Source: Ilex aquifolium (lineage: Eukaryota; Streptophyta; Magnoliopsida; Aquifoliales; Aquifoliaceae). From it: a stretch of 64,000 bases of DNA. This document shows positions 1 to 10,990 of the stretch, one piece after another (position 1 is the stretch's first letter; each line of letters starts with the position of its first letter). Where the stretch lies: NCBI GenBank assembly GCA_951799425.1, contig OX637393.1, positions 7,696,244-7,760,243 of the forward strand. The letters run 5' to 3'. A program made the translations under genes and the position numbers. A model generated the notes under the pieces. The model was given only the letters and a program-made list of their open reading frames with translations. It ran no database searches and had not been told where the DNA came from.

Positions 1-2551
1 TATGTACATATGCACTTCTTCAGATATAGTAAAGAACCACCAAGTGAGAAAGAAGTACACCATTCAGTTGGGTGAGAACGAGCTTGCCCTCAAGGTCTCC
101 TCCCACTCTCTTATCTATCTCTAATTGTGTGTGTTTTGGTATAATTTCTTAATTGTTGTGATTAATGGGTGGTTCACTGATTTGGGTTTTGAAGGAGTTG
201 GATTCATTGAATGAAGATACGAATTTGTGCAAATTGGAAGGACCGGTGCTTGTGAGGCAGGATTTAGCAGAGGCGAATGCGACTGTTCGCAAGAGAATTG
301 AGTACATCGCTGCTGAATTGTATGTTATATTCGTATTATATGATTCATTTGTGTAGTTTTGGCAATTTGTGCACGTTTGTTTAGTTGATCTCGTGGGTTA
401 TTATTTCAAATTTCTTTACTGAGTTTTTTTTTGTAGATGTTTATGTAGTTGGCTTTCTGCTTTGTTCTTGACATAAAAACAATAACGAATTGTATGTAGT
501 TCAAAGCATCATTACATCAGATGCAAGGAAATCCCAAGAAAATCCACCAGAAAATCGGAACATCGGTTTTCCAAGAAACACAATTAGTCATTGATAAAAC
601 CTGTGGATCTTGGTGCCTACTGCTTGGTGAGCCAGAGTCTTAGTTGGTCTCTTAGGTGGTTTCTTTTTGGTCTCTTGGTTGGATGGTATGCCTTATGTGG
701 TGTTTAGCCTTGATTCTTTTTGCTATTTTCCATGTAATGCTTTCGGTTGGACCTCTTGTCCAGCAATATTACTGTAACATTTTCTATGATCAATAAAGTT
801 ATTTATTTTTTCTCATGAAATAATGTAAGGAAAAAAAGAACTTGTATTTGTGCCAAAAAGTGTTTGCAATTGAATCAACTACATCTCTGCTCAACTTAAT
901 ATCTCGGTTGTTCGTATCAATTGACGCAATGCGTTTCAGTTCTAGCAATTTGGTTAAGTAATCTAATAATAAGTTATTAATTATCATGATTAAAGCTCAC
1001 CTTCTCCGTGACTTGGTCGTTGGAATTATAGGGTATAATCAAAACATTTTATGTTCTTCTGACTTGTGGTGGTAGATAATACTTGTGAAAGACGAACATT
1101 TCTTCAAAGCAATATGAGTTTCCCTTTACTTATGCCCCTGCTTATGTGAGCGAATGTTCTCTTTTCTGTAATCTATATAGGTGGGAGCCAAACTGATAAT
1201 CCATGTAACGTTGGGTTCTATTACTTTATGTCCCTTTTCATGTCTTCTTCATGGTTCTACCGGTGATGGTGGTGGTTCTTTTGAAATTTCCTTTGACTAT
1301 AGAATTGTTATATTTGCAGGGAACGCATTGATGCAATTCTTCAAGATTTGGAAGAAAAACAAAATAGCAAGAAAGATGTGGTTGGTACCTTCTTTATTCC
1401 ATAATGCAATTATTTTGATGGTTATTAATGAGTTTATGGTGAAGCTGATGCTAACTGTCAAGCTGTTTGGTATTTTTTGCTCTAACAAAAGTGCAAGGTA
1501 AACTTAAAAATGTTTGATATCACTATTTGAATTTTCTTGGTCTTTCCAATTGTCAGACGGTTAAGTGGATTTTGTAAGAAGAGTGAAGGTGCTCTGTAGA
1601 AGTTCTTGATCTTAGTTCGATGGGCTTCTGGTTAGATGATGAAACTTTGATATTACAATCAGATGCGAATGCCAGAGCAGCATGCTGGTATAGCTTTGTT
1701 ATTTTCTTTGTGGACTGGACTTCAAAATCTCTTCTTGTCCATTCAAGCTAAGTAGAGAAGGCATGTAAGTTGGCGTCTTTGATTTATGTGTTTGTCTGTA
1801 TGATGGGACAGGCAGATGGTAGCAGTCAATTATCTTGTTCTAGTTTTTGAGTGACTAAGAGACAGAATGAACAATGTCAATATATAAGGCACACCTCCAC
1901 ATGAGATGATTTCAGTGAAGTTTCATCCATGTTAAACTATAACATGCACAAGATATATAGCCTACTCTGCAAGATTGTAAGAGCTTTAAACGAAGAGCGA
2001 TAGTGAAGTCCTTAAGTCTTATTGTTTTGGTCCAGAACGACAATCATTCATTGGAGCCTGCCAGATCTACTAACACTGAAAACCCTACTCTTGAAGTAAT
2101 TTTGCTTCATGCTGCAGTTGAAATAAATAATTGGTAGCCCTTTCTTTGTCATTTTTGGGTTGTCTAGTTCCATTTCTGGAAATTTTGTTCAGTGTTGATT
2201 AGAGCAGTGAGCTAGGCCTTCGAATGTGCTAATAGAGAAATGTTCTTACGGACTTACCTGCATACATACGTTGTGCATTAGCTGCTGCTTATTTAACCAG
2301 CTGAAATAGACCCTCTTTCCCTCCTCTTTACCATTCCTTTTTCTCATTTGCCCATTAATCTCCTCCTCTCACATTTGGTTTTCCCTGGTGGTGGCTGGGT
2401 TGTGTACAGCAAAAACTCATATTTTTTAATTTGTGTCAAGCGCACATAGCTATTCAAAAGAATGATATGATGTTATTTTTTGTTTTCTTTGCAGATTTTG
2501 AAGTTACAACAAGGAATTCAATCACTCCATGCTGGAAAAGCCAAGACATAA
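1..2551 (+). CDS. PFD6: Prefoldin subunit 6, 3' part of gene (N-terminus outside window)
   Basis: Beta-type subunit of the hexameric prefoldin co-chaperone, which passes unfolded actin and tubulin to the CCT chaperonin in the cytosol. Four exons are seen: 24-94, 195-319, 1320-1380 and 2495-2551 (stop TAA 2549-2551), all with AG/GT borders and matching phase. Together they give about 103 residues; the family is about 130 long, so roughly the first 25 residues lie before the window. Recognisable family stretches in order are RKKYTIQLGENEL, KELDSLNEDTN, GPVLVRQDLAEANATVRKR, IEYIAAELERIDAILQDLE and the C-terminal LKLQQGIQSLHAGKAKT. The middle hairpin and C-terminal coiled coil are both present. 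The match is from memory of plant PFD6, not a search. No fault is seen in the visible exons. The open frame starting at 165 mixes intron with exon 195-319 and is not a separate gene. Confidence 0.93.
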
Positions 2552-3830
2552 ACATGTTTCGATTGGGTTGTGCACTTAACATGCAATAGTCATTTTGATC
2601 TTTCTATGGTATGGATGAAGTGCTTCTCTTGTTTCTGAGTTAAACTGTTGTGCGTGCCACAAAAACTTCGTATTGTCATCCTGCATTGGCAGTTCATTTC
2701 CGTGGCGAATTGTGGTGCTCATTTTTGTAACTGTCTGAAACTCGTTGCGTAGAAGGCTGCTAGATTTGATACTAAATGTGATACAAAAATGTCGATGAAA
2801 TTATGTTAATGGCATTACTAAAGTAGTCGATGGCACTGCATGTATTCAAACTTCTGTATACCATTACTGCTTGTTAATAGAACTGAAAGACCTACATGCA
2901 GTTCAGAACCTTACTTGAATCCATTGAGAAATCTAGGTGTTTTCAGTTTACATTTTTTGTTTTTTACAGTGTAGGACATAGATGCAAAATAGCACAGTAT
3001 GTCTTTTATGGCCAATACTAATCATGTAAATTGGTCTGGATTTAACTCATAAGTTGCTGTATATGAAGCTTTATATTGAGTACCAAGCCAATTAAAATTT
3101 CATCCTCTATCATATCACCTCATATGAAAATTTTGAACATTAACATTCATTTTACCAAGGAATTCTTAACATGATTGACCAACTCGACCTAAAATTGGCA
3201 CGAAGTATTAGAAATGTGTTAAGAACATAATCGGGACGACTTGCAAGGACACTATTTTCCATTTTTTTTTCACACAATTTGCTTTTAACAGTGATTAAAT
3301 TTTCATTGGGTTCAAACATAAATAACAGGAGTTTTCTGGATTATTTCTGTAACCCATCTCTTCAACAAACCAAGTTCATCTTTTGCAAATCTGTGAGTCA
3401 CTCTCCACTAGTGTCATTTCCACCATGAAAAAAAGTTTCGCGTGTCTCTAAAATAGCAGAAAACATCCGTTTTTGCTGGAAATATTGGTTAAGAGCTCCA
3501 AAACATCAACACTCATGTCTCTTCAGCTCATGTTTCTAGAAGGTTCTGGTATCAACATGCATGCATAATGGGCAGCATGTTATCCTATACTGTCACCACA
3601 AAGAAGAGATGACTGTAAATTTTTGTTTTTTTTTCTTTGAACCTACAGGAAATTTTATTCAAATGAAATGAAGCTCAAAATGTGGAGTTGTTGGATATTA
3701 GGCATGGTTCAAAGTATTACCGGGTAAAGTCATATTTGACTACATCTTTTGTATAGTACTGTTCCCCGTTCTACATACGTGTACCATGACTAAGACGAGT
3801 TATATGAAACATCTCTAAGTCAACTCGAGT
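2552..3830. other. Intergenic: PFD6 3' UTR and plain AT-rich DNA
   Basis: The first few hundred bases after 2551 are probably the prefoldin 3' UTR. Beyond that no exon-like reading, repeat border or RNA gene was recognised. Confidence 0.5.
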
Positions 3831-4595
3831 CAGAAGCGGCCCAAGGTAAATCAGAGTCCTTGGCGAAAACTTCACACTGGGCCTATTAATAAATATTATT
3901 TTTAATTATTATAATTCAATTTTTAATTAAAAAGTATTTTTATTTTTTTAGATGCAAAATGTTGATCAAGTTCTTATATTTAAGTTTTGACAATAAATTA
4001 TTCTCAATAAATAATATAGTTAATTCATTCAATCTGAATAGATCATAAATAAGAAATTATCAATTAAGTTTTGAACAAGCAATTTAATTGGGCCTCTAAA
4101 TTTTGGACTTAGCCAAGTATAGAGTAATTTTGGACCAACAAAATTAGATATTGATTTGAATTCTTAAAATTTAGGCCCTAAATATTTGGATAATATTCTA
4201 AAATACAAAACAAAAATTAGGCCAATCATCCTAAAAGATAAATTTTGGGGGGCCATCTAAAAGTTGGGTTTAACGTAGACAATAATTTTAGACCTAACAA
4301 AATTAGATAGTAATTTGAACTCTTAAAATTTGAAACATATCTAAAATATATATAAAAAAATGCCTACTCTACTAAAGGGGTAAATTTTTGGGGGCCTTTA
4401 ACATTTGGGTTTAACCAAATCGAGACTAATTTTGGTCTAATAAAATTAGATATTAATTTAAACGCTGAAAATTTGGGTCATAAAAATTACAAAAAAAAAA
4501 AGTAGGCCTCTTGTACTAAATTTTTTTTGGGGGGTCCTCTAAAATTTGAGGGCCTAAGCAAGCACCATAGTTGCTTATGCCTAGGGCGGGCACTG
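3831..4595. mobile_element. Non-autonomous hAT-type DNA element
   Basis: The element starts CAGAAGCGGCCC and ends GGGCGGGCACTG, imperfect inverted ends of the CAG...CTG hAT style. It is flanked by an exact 8-bp target duplication ACTCGAGT (3823-3830 and 4596-4603), the hAT hallmark. The 765-bp inside is AT-rich with several degenerate copies of a motif like GGGCCTCTAAAATTTGGG, and has no transposase reading. Confidence 0.85.
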
Positions 4596-5091
4596 ACTCG
4601 AGTCATCATCACGAACAAATAAAATCAGCCAATATTGTTCCATGACAACGTAATATAGTGTAAATCATTTGTCATGTTTAACTCCTCCTATTTAGGATTT
4701 TGTGTGTATCACTGAATCAGGGGTGGCTCAAGGTAAATTGAGGCCTAAAGCGGTAATACTAAATGAGGCTTTTATTATTTTTAGTATTATTTTTTTAAAA
4801 AAATATTTTTAATTTTTTTTAAGTTAGAGAGGAGGATGTGATACTTTATTTTTTGTTTTTTTAAGAGAGGGAGAGATTTTATTTATTTATTTTTTAAAAT
4901 TTTGAGTTTCTAATATTAGGGATTGAATTGTAAGCCCAAATTATTGAAATTATAATTTTTTGATTGGCTTAAATTTTTTGGGGCCTTTTTATAAGGCCTA
5001 AAAATTTCATGGATTTAATTTTTTTATGTGGACTAGTTATGTATCTACAATTATGGGGCCTTCTAAAAATTTTGGGCCTAAAGCCTATGCT

Positions 5092-5823
5092 TTAAGGGAA
5101 ATTTGGAGGCCGGTCCCCCTATATGGACTTGTTTGGACTTAAGTCCGTCAAGGAAACTTATTTGTTATGAAGTCCGTTTTTTGTCAATTTTACCATACTA
5201 TCCCTTCCCTTTAGAAGTGAAATAAAACTAAAAATTAAAAATTCCTAAATCTTAGGAGTTTGACTAACATTAAAATCTTTTCTCTCTCATATCTATTTAT
5301 ATCCATATATAGGTTAAGAGTTTGACTAACATTAAAATTTTGCCTCTCTCTTATCTATCTATATCCATATATAGGTTAGGTATATATATATAGTAACATT
5401 AAAAATAAAAAATAGTAACATTCAAATACAAAAAAAGTTATGATTTGGATACAAAAAATAATACATTTAAACACAAAAAAATAGTAACATTTAAACATAA
5501 AAAAAAATTGAAACATTCAATATTAATATTTTTAAAAAATAACAACAGTAACATGTTCAACAAAAATTGTAACATACTTAACAATAATTATTTCTCTCAA
5601 ATTCAAACGCAAAAAATAGTACCATTCAAACACAAAAAATAGTAATATTCAAAAATAAAACAAATAGTAACATTGAATATTAATATTTAGTAAAATAATA
5701 GTAGTAACATGCTCAACAAAAACAGTAATATGCTCAAAATAATAGGAACATGAACAGTAATATACTCAACAAAAGTAGTAACATGAATAGTAACATAATA
5801 AAAAAAATAGTAACATGAATTTG

Positions 5824-5868
<45 letters not shown>

Positions 5869-5882
5869 AAGAGTTTTGAATT

Positions 5883-5950
<68 letters not shown>

Positions 5951-5986
5951 TTTTGAATTTGAATTTTAAATTTATGATGGAGATTT

Positions 5987-6018
<32 letters not shown>

Positions 6019-6287
6019 TCTTTGAATTTGAATTTTAAATTTATGATGGAGATTTTATTGGCATATTTTAATTGACCTTGAATTAAGGGATAACAATTTC
6101 CAAAATAGGAAATTAATTTAACTTCCTTTCAAGGAAGGGTATTTTTGAGATAAAAAAAAAAAGTGGACTTAAGTCATTACATATAATTTTAAACATGGAC
6201 TTAACCCCTTATAAGTTTCCTTGCCGGACTCATCTTCAAACAAGTACATCTAGGGGGACTCACTTCCAATTTTCACTTTTTTTTAAC
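5092..6287. mobile_element. Inverted-repeat MITE-like element with internal GTAACA repeats
   Basis: The left end (about 5092-5165) and right end (about 6195-6287) are inverted copies over about 70 bp: a GTCCCCCTATATGGACTTG-like block on the left answers CAAGTACATCTAGGGGGAC on the right, and an AAGTCCGTCAAGGAAACTTAT block answers ATAAGTTTCCTTGCCGGACT. The inside holds many short repeats of AGTAACATTCAAACA type (about 5400-5815) and two (AT)n(GA)n tracts. There is no transposase reading. It sits inside the hAT element 4718-6305. A second copy of the family lies at about 31374-32638. Superfamily is not settled because the target duplication could not be fixed. Confidence 0.65.
5828..6019. repeat. 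(AT)n(GA)n compound microsatellites, three tracts
   Basis: Three blocks each run TATATA into GAGAGA, followed by a shared TTTGAATTTGAATTTT-like stretch, so the blocks look like duplicated units and not independent expansions. Confidence 0.8.
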
Positions 6288-6465
6288 ACTATAGGGCCGG
6301 CTCTGCACTGAATATTGTTGCACTATTACTGCAACACATGGGTACCTTCCAAATTGATGACTAATATCGTGACATTGAATCAAGGTATTAGGTGTACCAT
6401 TCATGTCTTGCCAAGTTCAACCGTTAGTATTGGAGGCTGCTATACAATCATATCTCACTCAAAAA

Positions 6466-7342
6466 CAGTGTTATTAAAACCGTATCGGATTGGCCGGTTG
6501 GACCGTGAATCGGGACCTAAAATAGTCTGGTTCTGTAGTTAGACAGCATAAGAAAGTAAACCATCTAAGAATTGCTAAATCGGCCGGTTTTGGACCTAAC
6601 TCGTGAACCGGGCGGTTTGGTGAAACCGAATGGCTTGAATTTTTGGGGCTATATATATAAAAAAAATAATAATTTTGGCCCCATTTGCCCTAAATCAAAT
6701 ATTGATTTGTCGCTCCTTCACAGCTCAGTGGCCACTGAGGCGACCACCTACCACCCACCCACCACTCAGGCGACTACCCACCACCCACCCGCCACTCAGG
6801 CGACCATCCACCACCCACCCACCACTCAGGCGAGGAAGAGAAGGCTAGGGAGGTGACCATCCATGCTGGTCTGGTTCATCGTTCATCACCTTTGTTTTTT
6901 TTTATCAAAAAAATAAAAAAATACCATGTTAGTACATAGGAACAAGAAAGATAAACAAAAAATGGTTGAATTTGAGGGAAGATTGGGGAGTTTAGGACCT
7001 CCCCCATTTGGTTTCTCTGGTAGCACAATGACAGAACTGAGTTGAAAGTAGCTCTCTCTCTTTCTCTCTGAAATTTGGCTTAATCATTCTAACTATTTGC
7101 ACTTGCAGTCTGCTGGGTTTTGTATTTGCTACATTCTGAGTATTTGCACTTTGTTTTGTATTTACTTTGTTCTGTCCCTTCTTTTAATCATCTTTTAATT
7201 ATTATTATTTGCTAAATGGGTTTTTTATTTATTTGAAAATACTTTATTCTGTCTTTTTTTAATCTGCTTAATACTTAAACCAGTGAACCATTGACTCGGT
7301 CCCCTTACCGGTTAGATGATCGGTCCGGTTTCGATAACATTG
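6466..7342. mobile_element. Non-autonomous hAT-type element
   Basis: Starts CAGTGTTATTAAAACCG and ends CGGTTTCGATAACATTG, a clear 17-bp inverted pair. The flanks CTCAAAAA (6458-6465) and CTCAAAAG (7343-7350) agree at 7 of 8 bases, as expected of a hAT target duplication. Inside are GGCCGGTT/AACCGGTC-like motifs near both ends, common in this element type, and a 30-bp minisatellite. No transposase reading. Confidence 0.75.
6741..6830. repeat. 30-bp minisatellite, three units
   Basis: Three head-to-tail 30-bp units beginning CGACCACC/CGACTACC/CGACCATC and ending CACTCAGG. The open frame through it reads as a His/Pro/Thr-rich repeat but has no other sign of being a gene. Confidence 0.8.
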
Positions 7343-7498
7343 CTCAAAAGACAAACAACATTTAATCAAAAATTTGTCTTGATCTAATATGTAATGTTCA
7401 TTTGATGCACGACATTGTGGTGTCTAGTTAAAAAATGTGCCATACAAAAGTGGGAATTTGGGAATTGTATTGTGTGGGGACAATTCTGTACAAGGAGT

Positions 7499-7678
7499 TA
7501 GGGATGTTCAAATTTCTGATTATCCGTAAATTTCGACCTTATCCTATCTTACCCGACTCTGTTGATTGGCTATCCGAAAGAATTGAGTAAGCCAACGGAA
7601 GATTTTTGGTATTTCGCAAAAAATCGAGTAGGAATGCGGATTACCTACAAAATTTTCGTATTCCTACCATATCCTACC

Positions 7679-7742
<64 letters not shown>

Positions 7743-8102
7743 AAAAATCTAGAAACCCTAATGTTTTATTGATATTTATGGCTTTCTTGTTTGTTTTATT
7801 ACAATTGTTTACGTATTATCAAATTTATTGTGTTTTTTTTAGTGTTATTGACTTATTGTGCTAGTTCATTGTTACATGTTACTTAATTAAATTGTTAAAA
7901 TGATCCAAAAATTAATAACTAAAAAATATGTGTTTACTCAATTTCCTACCCAACTACCTACCCGATTGTTTTGGACAGAATTTGAGTAGGAATAGTACAC
8001 TTGATCGGGTAAGGTAGGATAAGACAAAATTCTTCCGCAAAGTATTGGGTAAGAAGATAGAATACCATATTTCCTACCCATAGGGTACGATAAACACCCC
8101 TA
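7499..8102. mobile_element. Non-autonomous hAT-type element
   Basis: Ends TAGGGATGTTCAAA and GATAAACACCCCTA are inverted relatives of the common plant hAT end TAGGGGTGTTCA. Flanks CAAGGAGT (7491-7498) and CAAGGAAT (8103-8110) agree at 7 of 8 bases. TACCCGA/CGGGTA motifs recur near both ends. The middle holds an (AT)n tract at about 7680-7738. Confidence 0.75.
7680..7738. repeat. (AT)n microsatellite
   Basis: About 29 perfect AT units. A short open frame ending in Tyr-Ile repeats here is a product of the microsatellite only. Confidence 0.95.
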
Positions 8103-8114
8103 CAAGGAATCACC

Positions 8115-8806
8115 ATTTCGTACGGACAGAGATGACAGTAGAGATCCGTTGCGTGAGAAAAATCCGATTGTGTTTTACATGTGCTCTATAGGCCGTACTC
8201 CATCTTTCTTCCCAACAGTCCCATTCTCTTTTGATTGGAAGACGGGCGTTGCGTTCGATTTGAAAGGTACGATTTTAGTATGTCACCAGATAAAGCCCTC
8301 CACTAGTCCGACTAGCTAGTGAGCGGTTCTTTTGGGCGGGAAGTAGGCCGGACCCTATGGGTGGGCATCTCCTGCAACGCAAAGCATCATTGTTCGCCAC
8401 CACCCGAGAAGCAAAAGATTCAAGAGTCCAGACTGCAAATACATGCATAGATAGTGGTCTAATGACAAGGCCGACAACAGAAGCTCAGGACGGAGCCGTA
8501 TGATGCAAAAGTCTCACGTACGGTTCCCTGAGAAGGGGGTGGCTACCTACTGGAGCTTCGACCAACCACCATCGGTCAATTCCGTTTTGAGGCTACCCCT
8601 TACTCTACCATTATTATAGGGGTATGGGGTTCGAGACAAAGAAAAATAAAAACAACATATCAATTTTTCCTTTATACTTTACTTTGATCTATTTTTATGC
8701 TATTAGCTATTCCGTTGATTCTTCTCCAAATAGGAATCACCGATTTACAAATACCATTAACCATAGAATTTAGTGAGTAATGCCAAATCTTTCTATGGAT
8801 TGCTAC
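8115..8806 (+). pseudogene. nad4: NUMT: mitochondrial nad4 intron 1 (3' part) and start of exon 2
   Basis: A nuclear copy of mitochondrial DNA. At 8493-8524 the stretch GAGCCGTATGATGCAAAAGT...ACGTACGGTTC is a group II intron domain V hairpin. About 85 bases further on, from about 8610, the reading IIGVWGSRQRKIK, then YQFFLYTLL, LLAIPLILLQ and GITDLQIPLTIEFSE is NADH dehydrogenase subunit 4 of complex I. Its start agrees with exon 2 of plant mitochondrial nad4, which follows a group II intron. Similarity fades after about 8806 (QIFLWIA). At least two in-frame stops break the reading (TGA after YTLL, TAA after EFSE), so this is a dead copy. The left limit is uncertain. Plastid ndhD is a poorer fit and has no such intron. 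Confidence 0.85.
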
Positions 8807-8879
8807 CCTTATGTGCAACTGATTGTCAAAATTCGGGATTTTTCATTAAAAGAGCTTTTCCACTCATAAGAGTGAGATC

Positions 8880-9506
8880 AAAACTATTTTCCTTGTCAAA
8901 ACACCATATTTTTTATTAAAAAAGAGCGATTTAAGCATTCACAAACTAGTTGCTATGAGGACTTCCTAGGTGAACTAGCTGGAGATGGCCAAAGGGATTC
9001 CGATACTTAAGTCAGATAACAAGACAAAGATGAATATGGAGTGCATAAGCTAGGATTGAATGCCCTTACCTGATACCCAGATACTTTTATTTATAGTGAT
9101 AGGAAGTTATGTTCCTAAGGAACTGAAACTCTCGGTTGTAGTAAGATCAACATTGTCCTCAAAATTTAGAGTAATGTTGAACTAGTACTCTTGATCCTAG
9201 GTTGAATCTTAGCCGAGTAAGACTTGTCTAGTGGAGGTGGACAATGAGAGGGTAGTAGCAAGGTACCTCCCGGGTTCCGAGTTAGCTGCCTGCGGGCCAG
9301 CTAGGTCCCCCTTGGTGGGCTGTCGATCGGCTAGGCTTTTCTTCTTGTGTGCTGGTCGACACTTGCCTAGTAGAAGACTCCACACCCATAGAAATTCAAT
9401 GGCTCCATATTGTTTCACACATCTATAATGGTAATGTAGGGTAATGTATGCAGAAGCAATATCACTATTATTTATTATATATATGTTAGTCACTTTTTTA
9501 TAATTA
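8880..9506. repeat. Unresolved stretch, possibly an old LTR remnant
   Basis: This part is richer in GC than its surroundings (9225-9370). It contains a TTTTATTTATAGTGATAGG-like leader and GCGGGCCAGCTAGG / GGCTGTCGATCGGC motifs that resemble an eroded Ty3/gypsy LTR. No second LTR copy was found in the window and no gene reading is convincing, so this is only a guess. Confidence 0.25.
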
Positions 9507-9522
9507 TCTATACTACTTATAA

Positions 9523-9872
9523 AAGCACCTTAAGGAGAAAAACTTTTATTTTTCAATTTTGTCCTTACTTAATCAATTAATTACAATATTATCGTTCACT
9601 AATAGTTAGCCTAATGGATTTGCATCGAGTGTATTAACTACTAATAAGCTCTAGACATGAAAGTGGGAGTCAAAAAGTCGCTTAGAGAGACTGAACAAGC
9701 ACCTTAAGGAGAAAAACTTTTATTTTCCAATTTTGTCCTTACTTAATCAATTAATTACAATATTATCCTTCACTAATAGTTAGCTTAATGGATTTGCATT
9801 GAGTGTATTAACTACTAATAAGCTCTAGACATGAAAGTGGGAGTCAAAAAGTCGCTTAGAGAGACTGAACAA
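9523..9872. repeat. Tandem duplication, 174-bp unit, two copies
   Basis: AAGCACCTTAAGGAG starts at 9523 and again at 9697; each unit runs to CTTAGAGAGACTGAACAA. The copies differ at only a few bases. The unit begins inside the Helitron 5' terminal sequence, so the Helitron start is partly doubled. Confidence 0.9.
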
Positions 9873-10477
9873 ACAAGTGGATAGTTTGAGAAAAGTTTTT
9901 AATTTCCTAATTACTAACAGAACCAATTATATCCTATCATCTTGTTTAACTCTTCCTATTCCAAAATTACACGCGTGAATTGTAAGTTGAGTAATCGTAA
10001 TCACATTTTTTGAGTTCCATTGATGGAGTTTATAGAATACTTTCATCGATGACTCCGTTACCAAGATCTTCAAGGCGGTTTTGCAAGCAACCCTTAGATA
10101 TTCACATAGGTTTTTTGCACGATGTCACCGATGGCTCAAGATTTGCTTAGGAAGACGCTATGTAAAGATTATTTCAGTTCATTTGCCGCCAACCATGTGT
10201 TCCATGTCCTAAGTAAGTACTTATTTTGTTTTTTCCCTTCCTTGGAAGTTGGAACACAATCATTAAATTTTAGTTTCCTTTATGTCCTTTGACAGTGTAG
10301 GCGATTGTTGAGAGTTTCATTCAATTTCCAAGTAAATCAGTGAACGAATCTTGTTGTGGCATCTTCATCAAATAAAGAAATTCTACGCTTGCAAGAAAAT
10401 GAGTCTAAATGTGAGTCATTCTATGATCTTTTAAATGCATTCATATGTTATTTTTTTTTATTGTACTTTTAATCAAG

Positions 10478-10866
10478 TTGAGAATTTCTTATTGAGGATG
10501 GAGCAGTCGCCACCAAAATTAACACATACCGCACTTTCTCAGTCAATGAAAACCTTGGTTGTTGATGAACTTCTAAAGCATTTAGATGTCGATGTGAAAG
10601 TCATAGTTTTTTCTTGCATTAGTGAAATGAGAAGAATTATTAATAATCAAATAAAGGTACATGGAATCGTCAGATTTTTACTTCTTTGCATACGCTTTCT
10701 TGCTTTTACCATTTTGTAACTTTTCTTTCTGTGGCTGCACAAGATGTTTTTCCTCTTAATTGACTCTTCAGTTTGTGGCCGAAGTCAGATCATGTGTGGT
10801 CATGTGTCTAAAATTTGATGGACTGATTGTTTAAATGTTCCATCACTTTCTAAGAGGAATAAGGTA
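10478..10866 (+). pseudogene. Captured PDS5 cohesion-factor exon fragments
   Basis: Two exon pieces with intact-looking splice borders. The first is 10478-10656, preceded by AAG and followed by GTACAT. It reads VENFLLRMEQSPPK, then SQSMKTLVVDELLKHLDVDV and FSCISEMRRI, matching the N-terminal part of plant PDS5 (sister-chromatid cohesion, binds the cohesin ring). The second is 10772-10866, after CTTCAG; it reads FVAEVRSCVVM, FDGLIV, one in-frame stop (TAA), then MFHHFLRGIR, matching a later PDS5 exon (family form AKVRSCVVMLDLECDALI). An intervening exon of the family is absent. A possible earlier piece is at about 10355-10410 (ASSSNKEI), much weaker. Position inside Helitron A suggests gene capture. 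Recognition is from memory of the family. Confidence 0.75.
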
Positions 10867-10990
10867 CATTTTGTGCATATTGATATGTTCTTGCTAACAC
10901 AATGTGCAACAGAGATCAGCGTGTCATATTGACCTATACCAAAAGCACGTCATTGCCCTACCTCTTAAAAAAGGATCGGTGCTTGAACGT

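Larger units (their letters stand above)
4718..6305. mobile_element. Non-autonomous hAT-type element, split by a nested MITE
   Basis: Ends are CAGGGGTGGCTC and GGGCCGGCTCTG, inverted. The 8-bp target duplication CACTGAAT is exact (4710-4717 and 6306-6313). The interior carries the same GGGCCTTCTAAAAATTTTGG type motif as the neighbour at 3831-4595, so both belong to one family or close relatives. About 1.2 kb of its length is a second element (about 5092-6287), so the unsplit element was only about 0.4 kb. Confidence 0.85.

Noticed and set aside
1181-1501. 106-codon open frame
   Set aside because: It covers intron sequence around the prefoldin exon 1320-1380, which is read in the frame set by its neighbours.
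5445-5642. Lys/Asn-rich open frame
   Set aside because: AT-rich MITE repeats read in one frame.
6572-6856. His/Pro/Thr-rich open frame
   Set aside because: Produced by a 30-bp minisatellite inside a hAT element; no start context, splice sites or relatives recognised.
7562-7744. Open frame ending in Tyr-Ile repeats
   Set aside because: It is only the (AT)n microsatellite inside a hAT element.
8115-8806. A working nad4 gene or an organellar contig
   Set aside because: The reading has in-frame stops, covers only part of one exon, and is flanked by nuclear hAT and Helitron elements.
9209-9493. Open frames on both strands at a GC-rich spot
   Set aside because: They overlap each other on opposite strands with no recognisable protein; more likely an eroded repeat.
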